From the NCBI GenBank assembly GCA_905182465.1, contig CAJJBI010000001.1, positions 1-64,000 of the forward strand: DNA of 64,000 bases, given 5' to 3'. Positions 46,752 to 55,880 of this stretch are shown one piece after another. The notes beneath the pieces are model-generated. The model made no database searches. It had not been told where the DNA came from and saw only the letters and a list, made by a program, of their open reading frames with translations. The position numbers and the translations under genes are program-made. Position 1 is the stretch's first letter. Every line of letters begins with the position of its first letter. The stretch is from Opitutaceae bacterium BACL24 MAG-120322-bin51. GTDB taxonomy: Bacteria > Verrucomicrobiota > Verrucomicrobiia > Opitutales > Coraliomargaritaceae.

Positions 46752-47019
46752 ATTATATGGTATTGTCGGTCATTAAGGTAAAATTTAGCTGAGTTAAAAG
46801 GTTCTTATTAAAAACCTATAATAGGTCATCGTGTAAATAGCTCTCAAGTTGCAAATATTTTTTAAGAGCATCAATTGTAAGGCGTATATAGGACTTTCAG
46901 CATACACCAAAATTCACAGCAGTATCACATGCCATATAGCACTCCAAAAGGAAGTCGTTAATTTATGAAAAAGTCCCTTGCCAGATGCAGATCTTACGAG
47001 CTTCTTTAGTCACTGACCG

Positions 47020-48557
47020 ATGGATAAATCATATCAAGTAATCGCTCGCCGCTGGCGTCCCAAGCAGTTCAATGAACTGGTGGGGCAAGACCACATCGTG
47101 CGCACTTTGAGTAACGCCATCGATACCAAGCGGATCGCTCACGCCTACCTATTTGTGGGGCCACGCGGCACGGGTAAGACCAGTACCGCGCGTCTTTTCG
47201 CTAAGGCTCTCAATGCTGAAGGCGGTCCTAGTGCGACGCCCGACAATGAATCTGAGACCAGTCAGGCCATTATGAATGGCTCTTGTCTGGACGTGATCGA
47301 GATTGACGGTGCATCCAATAACAGTGTCGAGCAAGTTCGCAGCCTGCGCGAGGAGTGTCAGTTCGCCCCCGCACAATGTACCTTCAAAATCTATATAATC
47401 GACGAAGTGCATATGCTCTCGACGGCGGCGTTTAACGCCCTCCTCAAGACGCTCGAAGAGCCACCCGAGCATGTTAAATTCTTTTTCGCAACGACCGAGG
47501 CACACAAGGTATTGCCTACCATAGTGTCTCGTTGTCAACGCTTTGAGTTCCGTCCAATTTCGGATGCCGTTATCGTCGAGAAGCTCATGCAAATTTGCCA
47601 GACCGAGGACATCAAAGTTGAAGCGCCCGCGCTGGTCTCTATCGCTCGCCTCGCCAACGGCGGCATGCGCGATGCGCAGTCGATTCTCGACCAAATGATC
47701 TCCTTCTGTGGTAGCGATATCAAGGAGAGCGACGTGCTCGATGTCTACGGTCTCGTCTCTGATGAGCGCATCGGTAAGTTAGCGCAAGCCTTGGCCGCTC
47801 TCGACTACGCTGCGATCATCGCTGCGGTCGATGAGTTCGCTAAAGAAGGGCGGGATCTTTACCGTATTTTAGTCGACCTTCAAGCCCATGCACGCGAGGC
47901 ATTACTCGATGCAATCCAAAATGCTGGTAACTCTAAGATGCTCGGTGTCGATATGAGTACCGAGTCGATCATGCGTATGCTTGACGCGTTGCATCGTGGC
48001 GAAGCTTCCGTGCAGCGCGGATTGTCCGAGACGGTGAATTTCGAAGTTGTATTACTCAAAGCGTCTGAAGAGTCACGCTCCCGCGCGATTGACAGCTTGA
48101 TTAAGCAAGTCAGTGCGGCCTGTGGCAACTCAGACGAAGCGGCTCAAGTCGAAAAAAAAAAGCCCTAGTCATCCCGACGGGTGAGAGCAATACGCTCAAG
48201 TTTGACCATGACCAAGCAGAAAGTATAGACGCGCCATCAAGACAGGCTCAAGGGCTTGGACAGGTGCAATCAGAGGGCACTCCACTAGTTTCTGCAGCAG
48301 AGCATGGATCTGACCTTTCAACAGCAGCCTTGGACGGTGGGCTAACCGATGAGGAATTTGATACGGTCGACAAAGTGCTCGATCCGATGCTGCTGGGCGA
48401 AAGCTCCGCGACAGACCTGGCCATTGCTAAGCCACTGATTTCAGTCGAAGATGCTCAGGCCAAATTGAGCTCTAATATTTTGAAAGTGCTCTCCGAGAAA
48501 TTCAAGGGTAGCCTTACCCAAGTGCGGTATAAGGAAGAACGGGATCAGATCTTTTAA
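47020..48557 (+). CDS. dnaX: DNA polymerase III gamma/tau subunit, frame change at an A10 slippery run
   Basis: Clamp-loader ATPase. Walker [10 protein letters not shown] (47-55), DEVH (128-131) and the SRC arginine-finger region TIVSRCQRF are intact. The zinc-binding Cys set between residues 64 and 80 is absent. Frame 0 ends at 48166-48168, after 382 residues, right past domain III. Just before it GAA AAA AAA AAG contains the in-frame heptamer A AAA AAG (48156-48162). A -1 shift there continues as [13 protein letters not shown] and stays open to a TAA at 48555-48557, giving about 512 residues (tau). So either a programmed switch makes both forms, or one A is missing from the assembly. Confidence 0.92.
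48156..48162 (+). promoter_or_regulatory. candidate dnaX -1 frameshift heptamer
   Basis: A AAA AAG, phased correctly with the zero frame, within ten consecutive A (48152-48161). Only weak hairpins follow (CCCGACGGG at 48173-48181; GAGC/GCTC near 48183-48198), and no internal Shine-Dalgarno site is seen upstream, so transcriptional slippage as in Thermus is as likely as ribosomal frameshifting. Confidence 0.6.
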
Positions 48558-48659
48558 CTAACTTATGGGGTGTCCATTTGTAGGACCCCTGAGTGTGAGT
48601 GCAGGTTATTTAAGGTCTCTGGTTGATCGTCCTACAATCAACTCAAGTCCACGGAGGGC

Positions 48660-50072
48660 TTAGGGAGCTTCTTCAGCGGGTGCTTCATCGCCGATCAATC
48701 CGATATCACGACCGACACGACCGACATCGAAAAAGCTGACGTAGATGACAAATCCAAGGAGTAAAATCATAAACGCGCCTTGCAGGTTCTCCATAAATTT
48801 TTGCGGTAATGGGCGGCCTATCAGTTTGGAGATTGTGGCGAAGAGCATGTGACCGCCGTCTAGGACAGGAATCGGGAGTAGATTGAAGATCGCAAGATTG
48901 ACGTTGATCAGCGCCAGCATCCAGAGCAGGTCGATGAAGCCAATCTGTGCCATGCGGGTGAGACCGTGGACGATGCCGACGGGACCGCTCATGTTCTTCA
49001 CTTTAACGTCGGAGTTTTTGTGAATGAGCGCGTAGAGCGTCATCTTCATGGTCTCGGCGAAGCGGTAGAGCTGTTCGACAGGATTGTAGTGGACGCGCTC
49101 GGTCTTGTATTGAAAATCGTAAGCAAAGCCGAAGCGTGGGCTGGTCTCGCCTTCTTTGGTCCGTGGGTGAATGGGGAGTGTCACCTCTTTGCCGTTGCGT
49201 TCTACAGTGACGTCGATGCTGCGGTCGCCATGCTTACTTAGATAGGTGTTGAGGAAGGCTCCAGAGATGATGACTTCGCCGTCGAGTTTGATTAGACGGT
49301 CCATTGGTTCTAGTCCGGACTCAATGGCAGGCATATCAGGTTCTAGGTGAATGACGATGGGCGCGGAAGTCTCGTCAGTCTCTGGTTCGATCCCGATGTA
49401 GCGCATGCGCTCGCTGGAGACGAGTTCGGGGTAGACGGTAAATGCCATGGTCTCGCCGTCTCGGAGGATACCGACTTCGACTTGGCGGCGACCTGCCTCG
49501 CCGTCTTCTTTGCCGATGCCTGTGGCGATGGCGTTTTGGAAATACCACCAATCGGGTACGGACTTGCCGTCGATTGAGTCAATGGTGTCTCCAGGGAGTA
49601 TACCTGCTTCGTAGGCAGGTCCTGGCACGATGGCACCGTCGGCATTACGGATCTCTTCGGCTACAAAGCCGACGCTGGTCGATTTAACAATCTCCCGACC
49701 TACACCCCAAAGCACGAGCGATAGCAGAAGGGCGAAGATCAAGTTGAAGACCGCACCCATTACCGCGACGATCATTTTATCGGCGTAAGAAATGGGGGCG
49801 AGCTTGTCAGCTTCTTCTTTTCCACCACCTTCGACGCGCCCCATGTCCGCAAGTTGGGGCAGGGAGACGTAGCCCCCGAGTGGCAGCAAGGAAAGACGGA
49901 AGTCAGTGCCATTACGGTGCCAGCCGAAAAGACGTGGCCCAAAGCCTATAGAGAAGCGGTCGGCGATGAGGCCGCGCTTCTTAGCAGCAATAAAGTGACC
50001 GAGTTCGTGTATGAAGATGGAGAAGCCAAGCGCAAAGAGCGCTAGTCCGATATAAAGGATTGTGGAAAGCAT
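48660..50072 (-). CDS. rseP: RIP metalloprotease RseP (site-2 protease)
   Basis: 470 residues. Zinc motif HELGH (22-26) in the first membrane segment, one or more PDZ domains in the periplasmic part (about 125-320; PGPAYEAGILPGDTIDSIDG), and the second active-site motif with Asp in NLLPIPVLDGGHM near residue 400. Cleaves membrane-bound anti-sigma factors or signal-peptide remnants. Last gene of the uppS-cdsA-dxr-rseP group. Confidence 0.93.
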   Translation of the reverse strand: MLSTILYIGLALFALGFSIFIHELGHFIAAKKRGLIADRFSIGFGPRLFGWHRNGTDFRLSLLPLGGYVSLPQLADMGRVEGGGKEEADKLAPISYADKMIVAVMGAVFNLIFALLLSLVLWGVGREIVKSTSVGFVAEEIRNADGAIVPGPAYEAGILPGDTIDSIDGKSVPDWWYFQNAIATGIGKEDGEAGRRQVEVGILRDGETMAFTVYPELVSSERMRYIGIEPETDETSAPIVIHLEPDMPAIESGLEPMDRLIKLDGEVIISGAFLNTYLSKHGDRSIDVTVERNGKEVTLPIHPRTKEGETSPRFGFAYDFQYKTERVHYNPVEQLYRFAETMKMTLYALIHKNSDVKVKNMSGPVGIVHGLTRMAQIGFIDLLWMLALINVNLAIFNLLPIPVLDGGHMLFATISKLIGRPLPQKFMENLQGAFMILLLGFVIYVSFFDVGRVGRDIGLIGDEAPAEEAP

Positions 50073-50150
50073 GTTTTGAAAAAGCTGAAACCTGTAGTTA
50101 ACGAGCTATGTGGGAAGAAAAGGCCTTAGCGGGCTTGGCAAGCTCAGACG

Positions 50151-51311
50151 CTACGGATTGTGTGCTTGTGCAAGGTCACGTGTCTCGGTGTCGATTTGAA
50201 AGAGTTGATCGAGGCTGGGGCTAGACGGTGAAACGACCTGAGTTAGACTATGCTCGATTAGCTGAGGGATTTCAAGGTAGCTGATCTCTTTAGCTAGAAA
50301 GCGTTCGACGGCGACTTCGTTGGCAGCATTAAAGATGGCGGGTGCGGCATCACCAGCACGCAAGGCGTTGTAGGCGAGCTGGAGGCAGGGATATTTTGCA
50401 TATTCGGGCGGTGTAAAGTCGAGGGAGAAGGCTTTGCTAAAGTCAGTACTCGGCATAACGCTGGGCGCACGGTCAGGGTACAGAAGGCAGTGCTGGATGG
50501 CAAAGGTCATGTCGGGGGGACTGACCTGCGCGAGTATGGAGCCGTCGATGAACTGGACGAAGGAGTGCACCAAGCTCTGAGGATGAATGACCACTTCGAG
50601 GTGATCGGGCTCCAGGCCAAAGAGCCAGTGTGCTTCGATCAGTTCGAGGCCTTTGTTGGCCATGGTGGCAGAATCGACGGTGATCTTTGGGCCCATCGAC
50701 CAGTTGGGGTGCTGGGTGGCCATCTCGGGGGTAACTTCGGCCAACTCTTTTTTTGGGGTGTCGCGAAACTGTCCGCCAGATGCGGTTAGAATTAGCTTGT
50801 CGACTTGCTCGGGGGGATGGCCTTGTAGGCACTGAAAAATGGCGTTGTGCTCGCTATCAGTCGGTAGGAGTCGTACCCCTTTGCGCTTGGCGGCTTCGAT
50901 GACATGGGCACCGCCGAGCACGAGGAGTTCTTTATTGGCCAATGCGATGTCCTTACCCGCTTCGATTGCGGCGAGGGTAGGGCGCAGACCGGCAACGCCG
51001 ACAACGGCAACGAGTACGATGTCGGCCTCGGTTAGGGTAGCAAGTTCGGCGAGGGCTTCATTGCCGGAGCTAAGCTGCGTTGTGGCTGGAAACTGGCCTG
51101 CTTGTTGGGCTCGAAGGTAAGCTTTTTCGTCTTGGAGGACGGCGTGTGGCACGTCAAATTCGCGGCAGATTGCGGCGAGCTCATTATGGCGGCTTTGCGC
51201 AGCCACACCCACGAGCTGAAGGCGGTCCGGGTGGGCACGAAGCACGCGTAAGGTGCTACCACCAATGGAACCCGTGGCGCCAAGGAGGACGACTTTTTTA
51301 GGTGTGGTCAT
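50151..51311 (-). CDS. dxr: 1-deoxy-D-xylulose 5-phosphate reductoisomerase
   Basis: 386 residues. Second enzyme of the MEP isoprenoid pathway. NADPH loop LGATGSIGGSTL (10-21), metal/substrate region PTDSEHNAIFQ and LTASGGQFRD, and GPKITVDSATMANKGLE. The enzyme is the target of fosmidomycin. It sits between cdsA and rseP, the usual order. Confidence 0.97.
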   Translation of the reverse strand: MTTPKKVVLLGATGSIGGSTLRVLRAHPDRLQLVGVAAQSRHNELAAICREFDVPHAVLQDEKAYLRAQQAGQFPATTQLSSGNEALAELATLTEADIVLVAVVGVAGLRPTLAAIEAGKDIALANKELLVLGGAHVIEAAKRKGVRLLPTDSEHNAIFQCLQGHPPEQVDKLILTASGGQFRDTPKKELAEVTPEMATQHPNWSMGPKITVDSATMANKGLELIEAHWLFGLEPDHLEVVIHPQSLVHSFVQFIDGSILAQVSPPDMTFAIQHCLLYPDRAPSVMPSTDFSKAFSLDFTPPEYAKYPCLQLAYNALRAGDAAPAIFNAANEVAVERFLAKEISYLEIPQLIEHSLTQVVSPSSPSLDQLFQIDTETRDLAQAHNP

Positions 51312-51417
51312 CCTAATGGGTGGTCGCGTAAGGGAGTAACCATTTCGATGGTGTTGACTCGTTGCAATGCAACTCGAAAGCGCTTACTGCTTACGCTACT
51401 TTTTTGGGAGCTGGACA

Positions 51418-52248
51418 CTAGTAGAGGAAATATTTGAAAAATAAATACCCGAGCGGAGCGGTCAGGATGAGGCTGTCGGTGAGATCAAAAATACCGCCGA
51501 TGCCAGGAATAATTTTACCCGAGTCTTTGACGTCGGCTTGGCGCTTGAAGGCGGACTCGACGAGGTCGGAGGCGATGGAGGCAACGCCAATAGGGATGGC
51601 GATCAGCGCACCGAGCCACCAGCTAAAGCCCGCTGGTACGAGCGTGTGGAAGAAGCCTATTAGAATGACGCCGATGAGCATGGAAAAGCCGATGCCGCCG
51701 GCTGCGCCCTCGTAAGTCTTCTTTGGGCTGATTACGGAGAGGGGTGTTTTGCCTAGCTTCATACCAACAAGTAGACCACCGACGTCCGCACATTTGGCTA
51801 CTGCCACGACCCAGACAGCGAGGAACATACCTGTGGCGGCGGTCTCGCCGTTAGATTCTGCTAGCTTCACGATCTTGATAAGAAAGTGCAACATGAAGGG
51901 CACGTAGATAAGGCCGAAGAGAGTCGGCATAAAGCTCCGTAGGCGGCCTGCTTGGAGGTCGAGGCAGATGATTATCAGCGCGATCACGACGAAGCTGAGG
52001 ACAAAGAGATCATTGCCCGAGTCGATATCGCCCAGGTAGTAGGCGCCGAGGGTGATGATTGCTCCCGCGGCGATGCCTAAGCCTTTCATGGGTTTGAGCC
52101 CCATCTTCGTGAAGAGCTGGTAGAGTTCCAGTTGTGTGAGAAAGGCGAGAATCGCGATAATAAATACGCCCGCATGGACGCCGAAGAGCCAGAGCGAGAT
52201 TGCGAGAATCGACCATAGTGTGGCAAAACTGATTATACGGTGCTTCAT
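51418..52248 (-). CDS. cdsA: phosphatidate cytidylyltransferase
   Basis: 276 residues, about eight membrane segments. Signature near the C-terminus: SPKKTYEGAAGGIG and SDLVESAFKRQADVKDSGKIIPGIGGIFDLTDSL. Makes CDP-diacylglycerol for phospholipid synthesis. Follows uppS after 42 bases. Confidence 0.95.
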   Translation of the reverse strand: MKHRIISFATLWSILAISLWLFGVHAGVFIIAILAFLTQLELYQLFTKMGLKPMKGLGIAAGAIITLGAYYLGDIDSGNDLFVLSFVVIALIIICLDLQAGRLRSFMPTLFGLIYVPFMLHFLIKIVKLAESNGETAATGMFLAVWVVAVAKCADVGGLLVGMKLGKTPLSVISPKKTYEGAAGGIGFSMLIGVILIGFFHTLVPAGFSWWLGALIAIPIGVASIASDLVESAFKRQADVKDSGKIIPGIGGIFDLTDSLILTAPLGYLFFKYFLY

Positions 52249-52290
52249 AGCTTGTTATGGTTAGTAAAGGTATCGGATGGGTTGAAAAGC

Positions 52291-53016
52291 TCAGGCTTTT
52301 ATCTGTTCGGTGGTTTTGCCGTAGCGGCGTTCGCGGGAGGCGAATTCGGCGATCGCAGCTTTAAACTCGGTCTCGTCGAAGTCTGGCCAAAGGACTTTAC
52401 TAAAATAGATTTCGGAGTAAGCGGATTGGAGGAGGAGAAAGTTACTGAGGCGGCATTCACCTGATGTCCGGATGACGAGATCGGGGTCGGGCATGTCGCG
52501 AGTGTAGAGGTATTGGCGGAAGCTGTCGTAGTCGAGGTCGTTTAGGTCGACTTGGCCTTCAATAGCGGCCTGAGCGACAGCTTTGACCGCATCAACTACT
52601 TCCGTGCGCGATCCATAATTAAGAGCGAGGCCGAGGGTATATTCGTCGTAATCCTGGGTGGTTTCTTCGGCTTCGTGCAGGAGTGCTTGGATGCGCTCGG
52701 GCAGCTCGCGGTAGCGACCGACGACGCGAAGGCGGATCTTGCGCTTGATTAGCTCGGAAATTTGTTCTTTGAGGAAACGTTCGAGTAGCTCCATGAGAGC
52801 CAAGACTTCTAGCTTTGGTCGGTTCCAATTTTCGACGCTAAAAGCGAAGAGTGTAAGGTTTTTTACGCCGTTATCTTGGGCTGCTTTGATTATGGGTTTG
52901 ACCGCTTCGGCACCACGGCGGTGCCCTTCGATGCGTGGGAGTTTGTGCTGCTTTGCCCAGCGACCATTACCATCCATAATGATGGCGATGTGTTTAGGGG
53001 TGTTTGCGGCGGTCAT
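52291..53016 (-). CDS. uppS: undecaprenyl diphosphate synthase
   Basis: 241 residues from the ATG at 53016. cis-prenyltransferase motifs HIAIIMDGNGRWA (catalytic Asp15), FAFSVENWNRP, and PDPDLVIRTSGECRLSNFLL, then SAYSEIYF. Makes the C55 lipid carrier for peptidoglycan and LPS. A 30-residue upstream extension is not conserved. Confidence 0.96.
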   Translation of the reverse strand: MTAANTPKHIAIIMDGNGRWAKQHKLPRIEGHRRGAEAVKPIIKAAQDNGVKNLTLFAFSVENWNRPKLEVLALMELLERFLKEQISELIKRKIRLRVVGRYRELPERIQALLHEAEETTQDYDEYTLGLALNYGSRTEVVDAVKAVAQAAIEGQVDLNDLDYDSFRQYLYTRDMPDPDLVIRTSGECRLSNFLLLQSAYSEIYFSKVLWPDFDETEFKAAIAEFASRERRYGKTTEQIKA

Positions 53017-53251
53017 GTTTCTGTCTAAGTCGAATCTCTTGTTGTGTGTTTGGAATGAATTTGATCGCTGGATCTTCAGATATTCCACATGAAAACGCTT
53101 GGACAACTCTGCGCAAGGGTAGAGCGCTGTGTATTTTAGCGATTCAGCTTCGACATTTGCGCGCGTGATCAGGACGGATTATGATCTACAAGTGGAGCTC
53201 GGAGTGGAAAATAAGCGGAGGCCATCGCAGCTACCATGCTTGCGAGTAAGG

Positions 53252-53977
53252 CTAGATTTGAAAGTCGCTACCGCCGGTCATTTCGTGGAGACCACATTCA
53301 CGCTTGAGGCCACCGAAACGAGTGTCTTCTTGAGTCATGCCTTCGCCTAATTTCTTCGTACTATGCCAGTCGCCGATGGAGACGTAACCTTGATCCCAGA
53401 GTGGGTGGTAGGGCAGGCTATTTTCAGTAAGATACTGATAAATGTCGCGGTCGCTCCAGTCGATAATTGGGTAAATTTTCGTTACTTTGTTTTGTGCTTC
53501 GACTACACTGCGCTTTCCGCGAGAGCTAGACTGACTGCGACGGAGGCCAGAGAGCCATGCAATGGCGCCGAGTCCTTGCACGGCTCGGTTCATCGGTTCG
53601 ACTTTGTTGATTCGATTGTAGCGTTGGATCCCATCAATGCCTTGCTCCCAAAGCTTGCCGTGGAGGGCTTCTTGCTGAGCGGCTGTTTGCAGTGGAGTAT
53701 ATGTTTTGAGATTGAGCTTGAGACGTTCGGTTAAGCTCGCGGCAAAAGTATAGGTCGATGGAAAGAGATAGCCAGTGTCGACGAAGATCACTGGAATTTC
53801 AGGTATTTGCATCGTAACGAGGTGCAGCATGACGGCACTTTGCACACCAAAACTAGTGGTTAATACGAGCTGGTCGCCGTAGGTTTCATGAGCCCACCGC
53901 ACACGCTCAGTCGCGGAAGCGATCTCTAGATCAAACTCCTTCGCGGCGGGTTTTTGTGCGGTTTCTATCCGGCTCAT
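53252..53977 (-). CDS. cysH: phosphoadenylyl-sulfate reductase
   Basis: 241 residues. Reduces PAPS to sulfite using thioredoxin. PP-loop-type start [14 protein letters not shown], then [38 protein letters not shown] and the catalytic ECGLH (Cys228). The paired Cys of iron-sulfur APS reductases are absent, so PAPS is the expected substrate. No other cys genes are adjacent. Confidence 0.93.
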   Translation of the reverse strand: MSRIETAQKPAAKEFDLEIASATERVRWAHETYGDQLVLTTSFGVQSAVMLHLVTMQIPEIPVIFVDTGYLFPSTYTFAASLTERLKLNLKTYTPLQTAAQQEALHGKLWEQGIDGIQRYNRINKVEPMNRAVQGLGAIAWLSGLRRSQSSSRGKRSVVEAQNKVTKIYPIIDWSDRDIYQYLTENSLPYHPLWDQGYVSIGDWHSTKKLGEGMTQEDTRFGGLKRECGLHEMTGGSDFQI

Positions 53978-54021
53978 ACACTTAATCTTTGGTTCTTGAG
54001 TCAGAAAGTCAAGAATGTAGT

Positions 54022-54126
54022 TTATGGGAAGAAGGAAGTTAATCTATCGAGGCGCTTCTCGTAGCCATCATCGCTGGTAGTTTTGTATTCGACGCCTTTT
54101 CGTCTAAGTATAGATAGCCGCCGCAT
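54022..54126 (-). CDS. possible small protein or gene remnant
   Basis: 34 codons, ATG at 54126: [20 protein letters not shown], then [18 protein letters not shown] at 54159 would add VYECAVWSPVL. The pattern (hydrophobic strand, Cys, helix, RKGVEY) recalls the start of a glutaredoxin fold without the CPxC motif. Composition looks coding, but it is short and no ribosome site is clear. It could be a decayed redox protein beside cysH. Confidence 0.25.
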   Translation of the reverse strand: MRRLSILRRKGVEYKTTSDDGYEKRLDRLTSFFP

Positions 54127-54155
54127 CAATACAGGACTCCAGACTGCGCACTCGT

Positions 54156-54209
54156 ACACAAAAAGGCCCCGCCTGTGCCGTATTAGTGGGAGTTCTTAGC
54201 CTTTTGTGT
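54156..54209. repeat. inverted repeat with 31-base loop
   Basis: ACACAAAAAGGC (54156-54167) pairs with GCCTTTTGTGT (54199-54209), one bulged A. On either strand it could form a hairpin leader or attenuator. Confidence 0.6.
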
Positions 54210-54342
54210 CTAAGGTGAGTGCTTTCCTCGTAGATTTTTGTCTTCCGGTTGACGGCAGGACAGCCATCTACGTGGGTCAAGCTCTCGATTGCTAAAGAGT
54301 AAAGGACAGATTCTCCGTTAAGTCTCGAACACCGCAGGGTTA

Positions 54343-54357
54343 AATGTAACTTACATT
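54343..54357. promoter_or_regulatory. candidate operator palindrome upstream of the nucleoside salvage operon
   Basis: AATGTAA-C-TTACATT, a perfect 7+1+7 palindrome, 76 bases before the ATG of the pyrimidine phosphorylase gene. Size and position suit a repressor site; the regulator is unknown. Confidence 0.45.
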
Positions 54358-54432
54358 AAGCCGCCTGAGAAGCAACTGGAAATATAATCAATTGCTCCAA
54401 GCTAGCTGGACAAGCTCTCTTGAGCAGGCAGA

Positions 54433-55770
54433 ATGGATATTATGAAGATTATGCCGCAAGAGATTATTGCCCACAAACGCGATGGATTGCCTTTAAGCCG
54501 CGCGGAGGTGGAGCAGTTTGTTTCGGGTGTCGTTTCCGGAGATTTCAAGGATTACCAATCGAGTGCTTTATTGATGGCTATTTTACTCAAAGGGATGACT
54601 CCCGAAGAGACGGGTTGGTTGACAGAAGCGATGATGCGCTCAGGGAAGATCATCGAATTGCCCGAAATTACCCGTCCGAAGGTCGATAAGCATTCCACTG
54701 GAGGGGTCGGCGATAAAGTTTCGCTCATTCTTGTCCCCCTCGTAGCGGCCTGCGGACTCTGCGTCCCGATGATGAGTGGACGCGGCCTTGGCCACACGGG
54801 AGGTACGCTCGATAAGCTTGAAGCCATCCCTGGGTTTCGTACGGATCTGACAGATGCCGAATATCGCGCACAGCTCGCTTCGCTTCACCAAGCCATGATC
54901 GGTCAGTCCGCTGACATCGTGCCTGCTGATCGTAAACTCTACGCCCTCCGCGATGTCACCGGCACAGTTGAGAGCATCCCGCTAATTTGCAGCAGTATCC
55001 TTAGTAAAAAAATGGCCGAGGGCATCGACTCACTCGTGCTCGACGTGAAATGTGGACTTGGTGCATTTATGAAGACCGAAGTCGAAGCGCGCCAACTGGC
55101 AGAGTCTCTGGTGGCGATCAGCACCAGTATGGGTAAGCCTACTAGCGCAATCTTGACACGCATGGATGAGCCTCTTGGCCATATGATCGGTAACTCTCTC
55201 GAAGTTATTGAGGCGATCGATTGCCTTAAGGGCAAGGGCCCTGCCGATTTAATGGAAGTCACTTATGCTCTCTGTGCTGAAATGCTCATTCTAGGCGGGA
55301 TCCAATCGACTCAAGAAGGTGCAATGATCGCATTAAAGAGTGCGATCGACTCGGGGGCTGCGCTTGAAGGCTTTCGCGCGCTCATCGAAGCACAAGGGGG
55401 CGATGGAACAGTGGTTGATAATTATAACTGCCTGCCGCGGACAGAAAACACAAAGGACATCGTCCTGAACAACGATTCTACGATGTATGTTGAAGGTCTC
55501 GACGCACGTAGCTTCGGCGATGCCGCTTGCATACTTGGTGCTGGGCGTGCGAGCACCGACTCGATCATCGACCCCGCTGTCGGCATCGAAATCTTGAAAA
55601 AAGTTGGCCAAGCCATCCAACCCAATGAGGCGATTGCTCGCATCCATTATCAGAGTGTAGATACGCTAGAAGCCGCCGAAGCGCGGCTTGAAAAAGCAAT
55701 TAAACTTTCCGCCGAAAAGCCGGTAGTGACGTCGCTCATTATCGATCGAATTAGCCATGATAAATGTTAA
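54433..55770 (+). CDS. pyrimidine-nucleoside (thymidine) phosphorylase
   Basis: 445 residues. Cleaves thymidine/uridine with phosphate to base and (deoxy)ribose 1-phosphate. Signature KHSTGGVGDKVSLILVP (86-102) and SGRGLGHTGGTLDKLEAI (about 116-133) bind phosphate and substrate. Length fits the Bacillus Pdp and E. coli DeoA family; uridine versus thymidine preference cannot be told. First gene of a salvage group with punA and upp. Confidence 0.94.
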   Translation: MDIMKIMPQEIIAHKRDGLPLSRAEVEQFVSGVVSGDFKDYQSSALLMAILLKGMTPEETGWLTEAMMRSGKIIELPEITRPKVDKHSTGGVGDKVSLILVPLVAACGLCVPMMSGRGLGHTGGTLDKLEAIPGFRTDLTDAEYRAQLASLHQAMIGQSADIVPADRKLYALRDVTGTVESIPLICSSILSKKMAEGIDSLVLDVKCGLGAFMKTEVEARQLAESLVAISTSMGKPTSAILTRMDEPLGHMIGNSLEVIEAIDCLKGKGPADLMEVTYALCAEMLILGGIQSTQEGAMIALKSAIDSGAALEGFRALIEAQGGDGTVVDNYNCLPRTENTKDIVLNNDSTMYVEGLDARSFGDAACILGAGRASTDSIIDPAVGIEILKKVGQAIQPNEAIARIHYQSVDTLEAAEARLEKAIKLSAEKPVVTSLIIDRISHDKC

Positions 55771-55880
55771 GCGTTCAATCAGCGCGCCGGTGGGCAAGCC
55801 GACCAAGCCTCCTTGTCAGGTGCAAAGCTCATTGGTGCTTGTACCCCATTTAAATAATGAAAGTGAACTAAGATTACACT

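Larger units (their letters stand above)
53978..54432. other. 455-base intergenic region between divergent cysH and nucleoside salvage genes
   Basis: Contains a small minus-strand open frame (54022-54126, or to a GTG at 54159), a long inverted repeat (54156-54209) and a perfect 7-bp palindrome near the salvage operon (54343-54357), each listed separately. TTGACG at 54254-54259 may be a promoter element. No tRNA or known riboswitch was recognised. Confidence 0.5.

Noticed and set aside
46752-47019. SRP RNA gene next to dnaX
   Set aside because: ffs often lies near dnaX, but the GGAAGCAG/AGCAG-type signature of the small SRP RNA is not present in 46752-47019 or 48558-48659.
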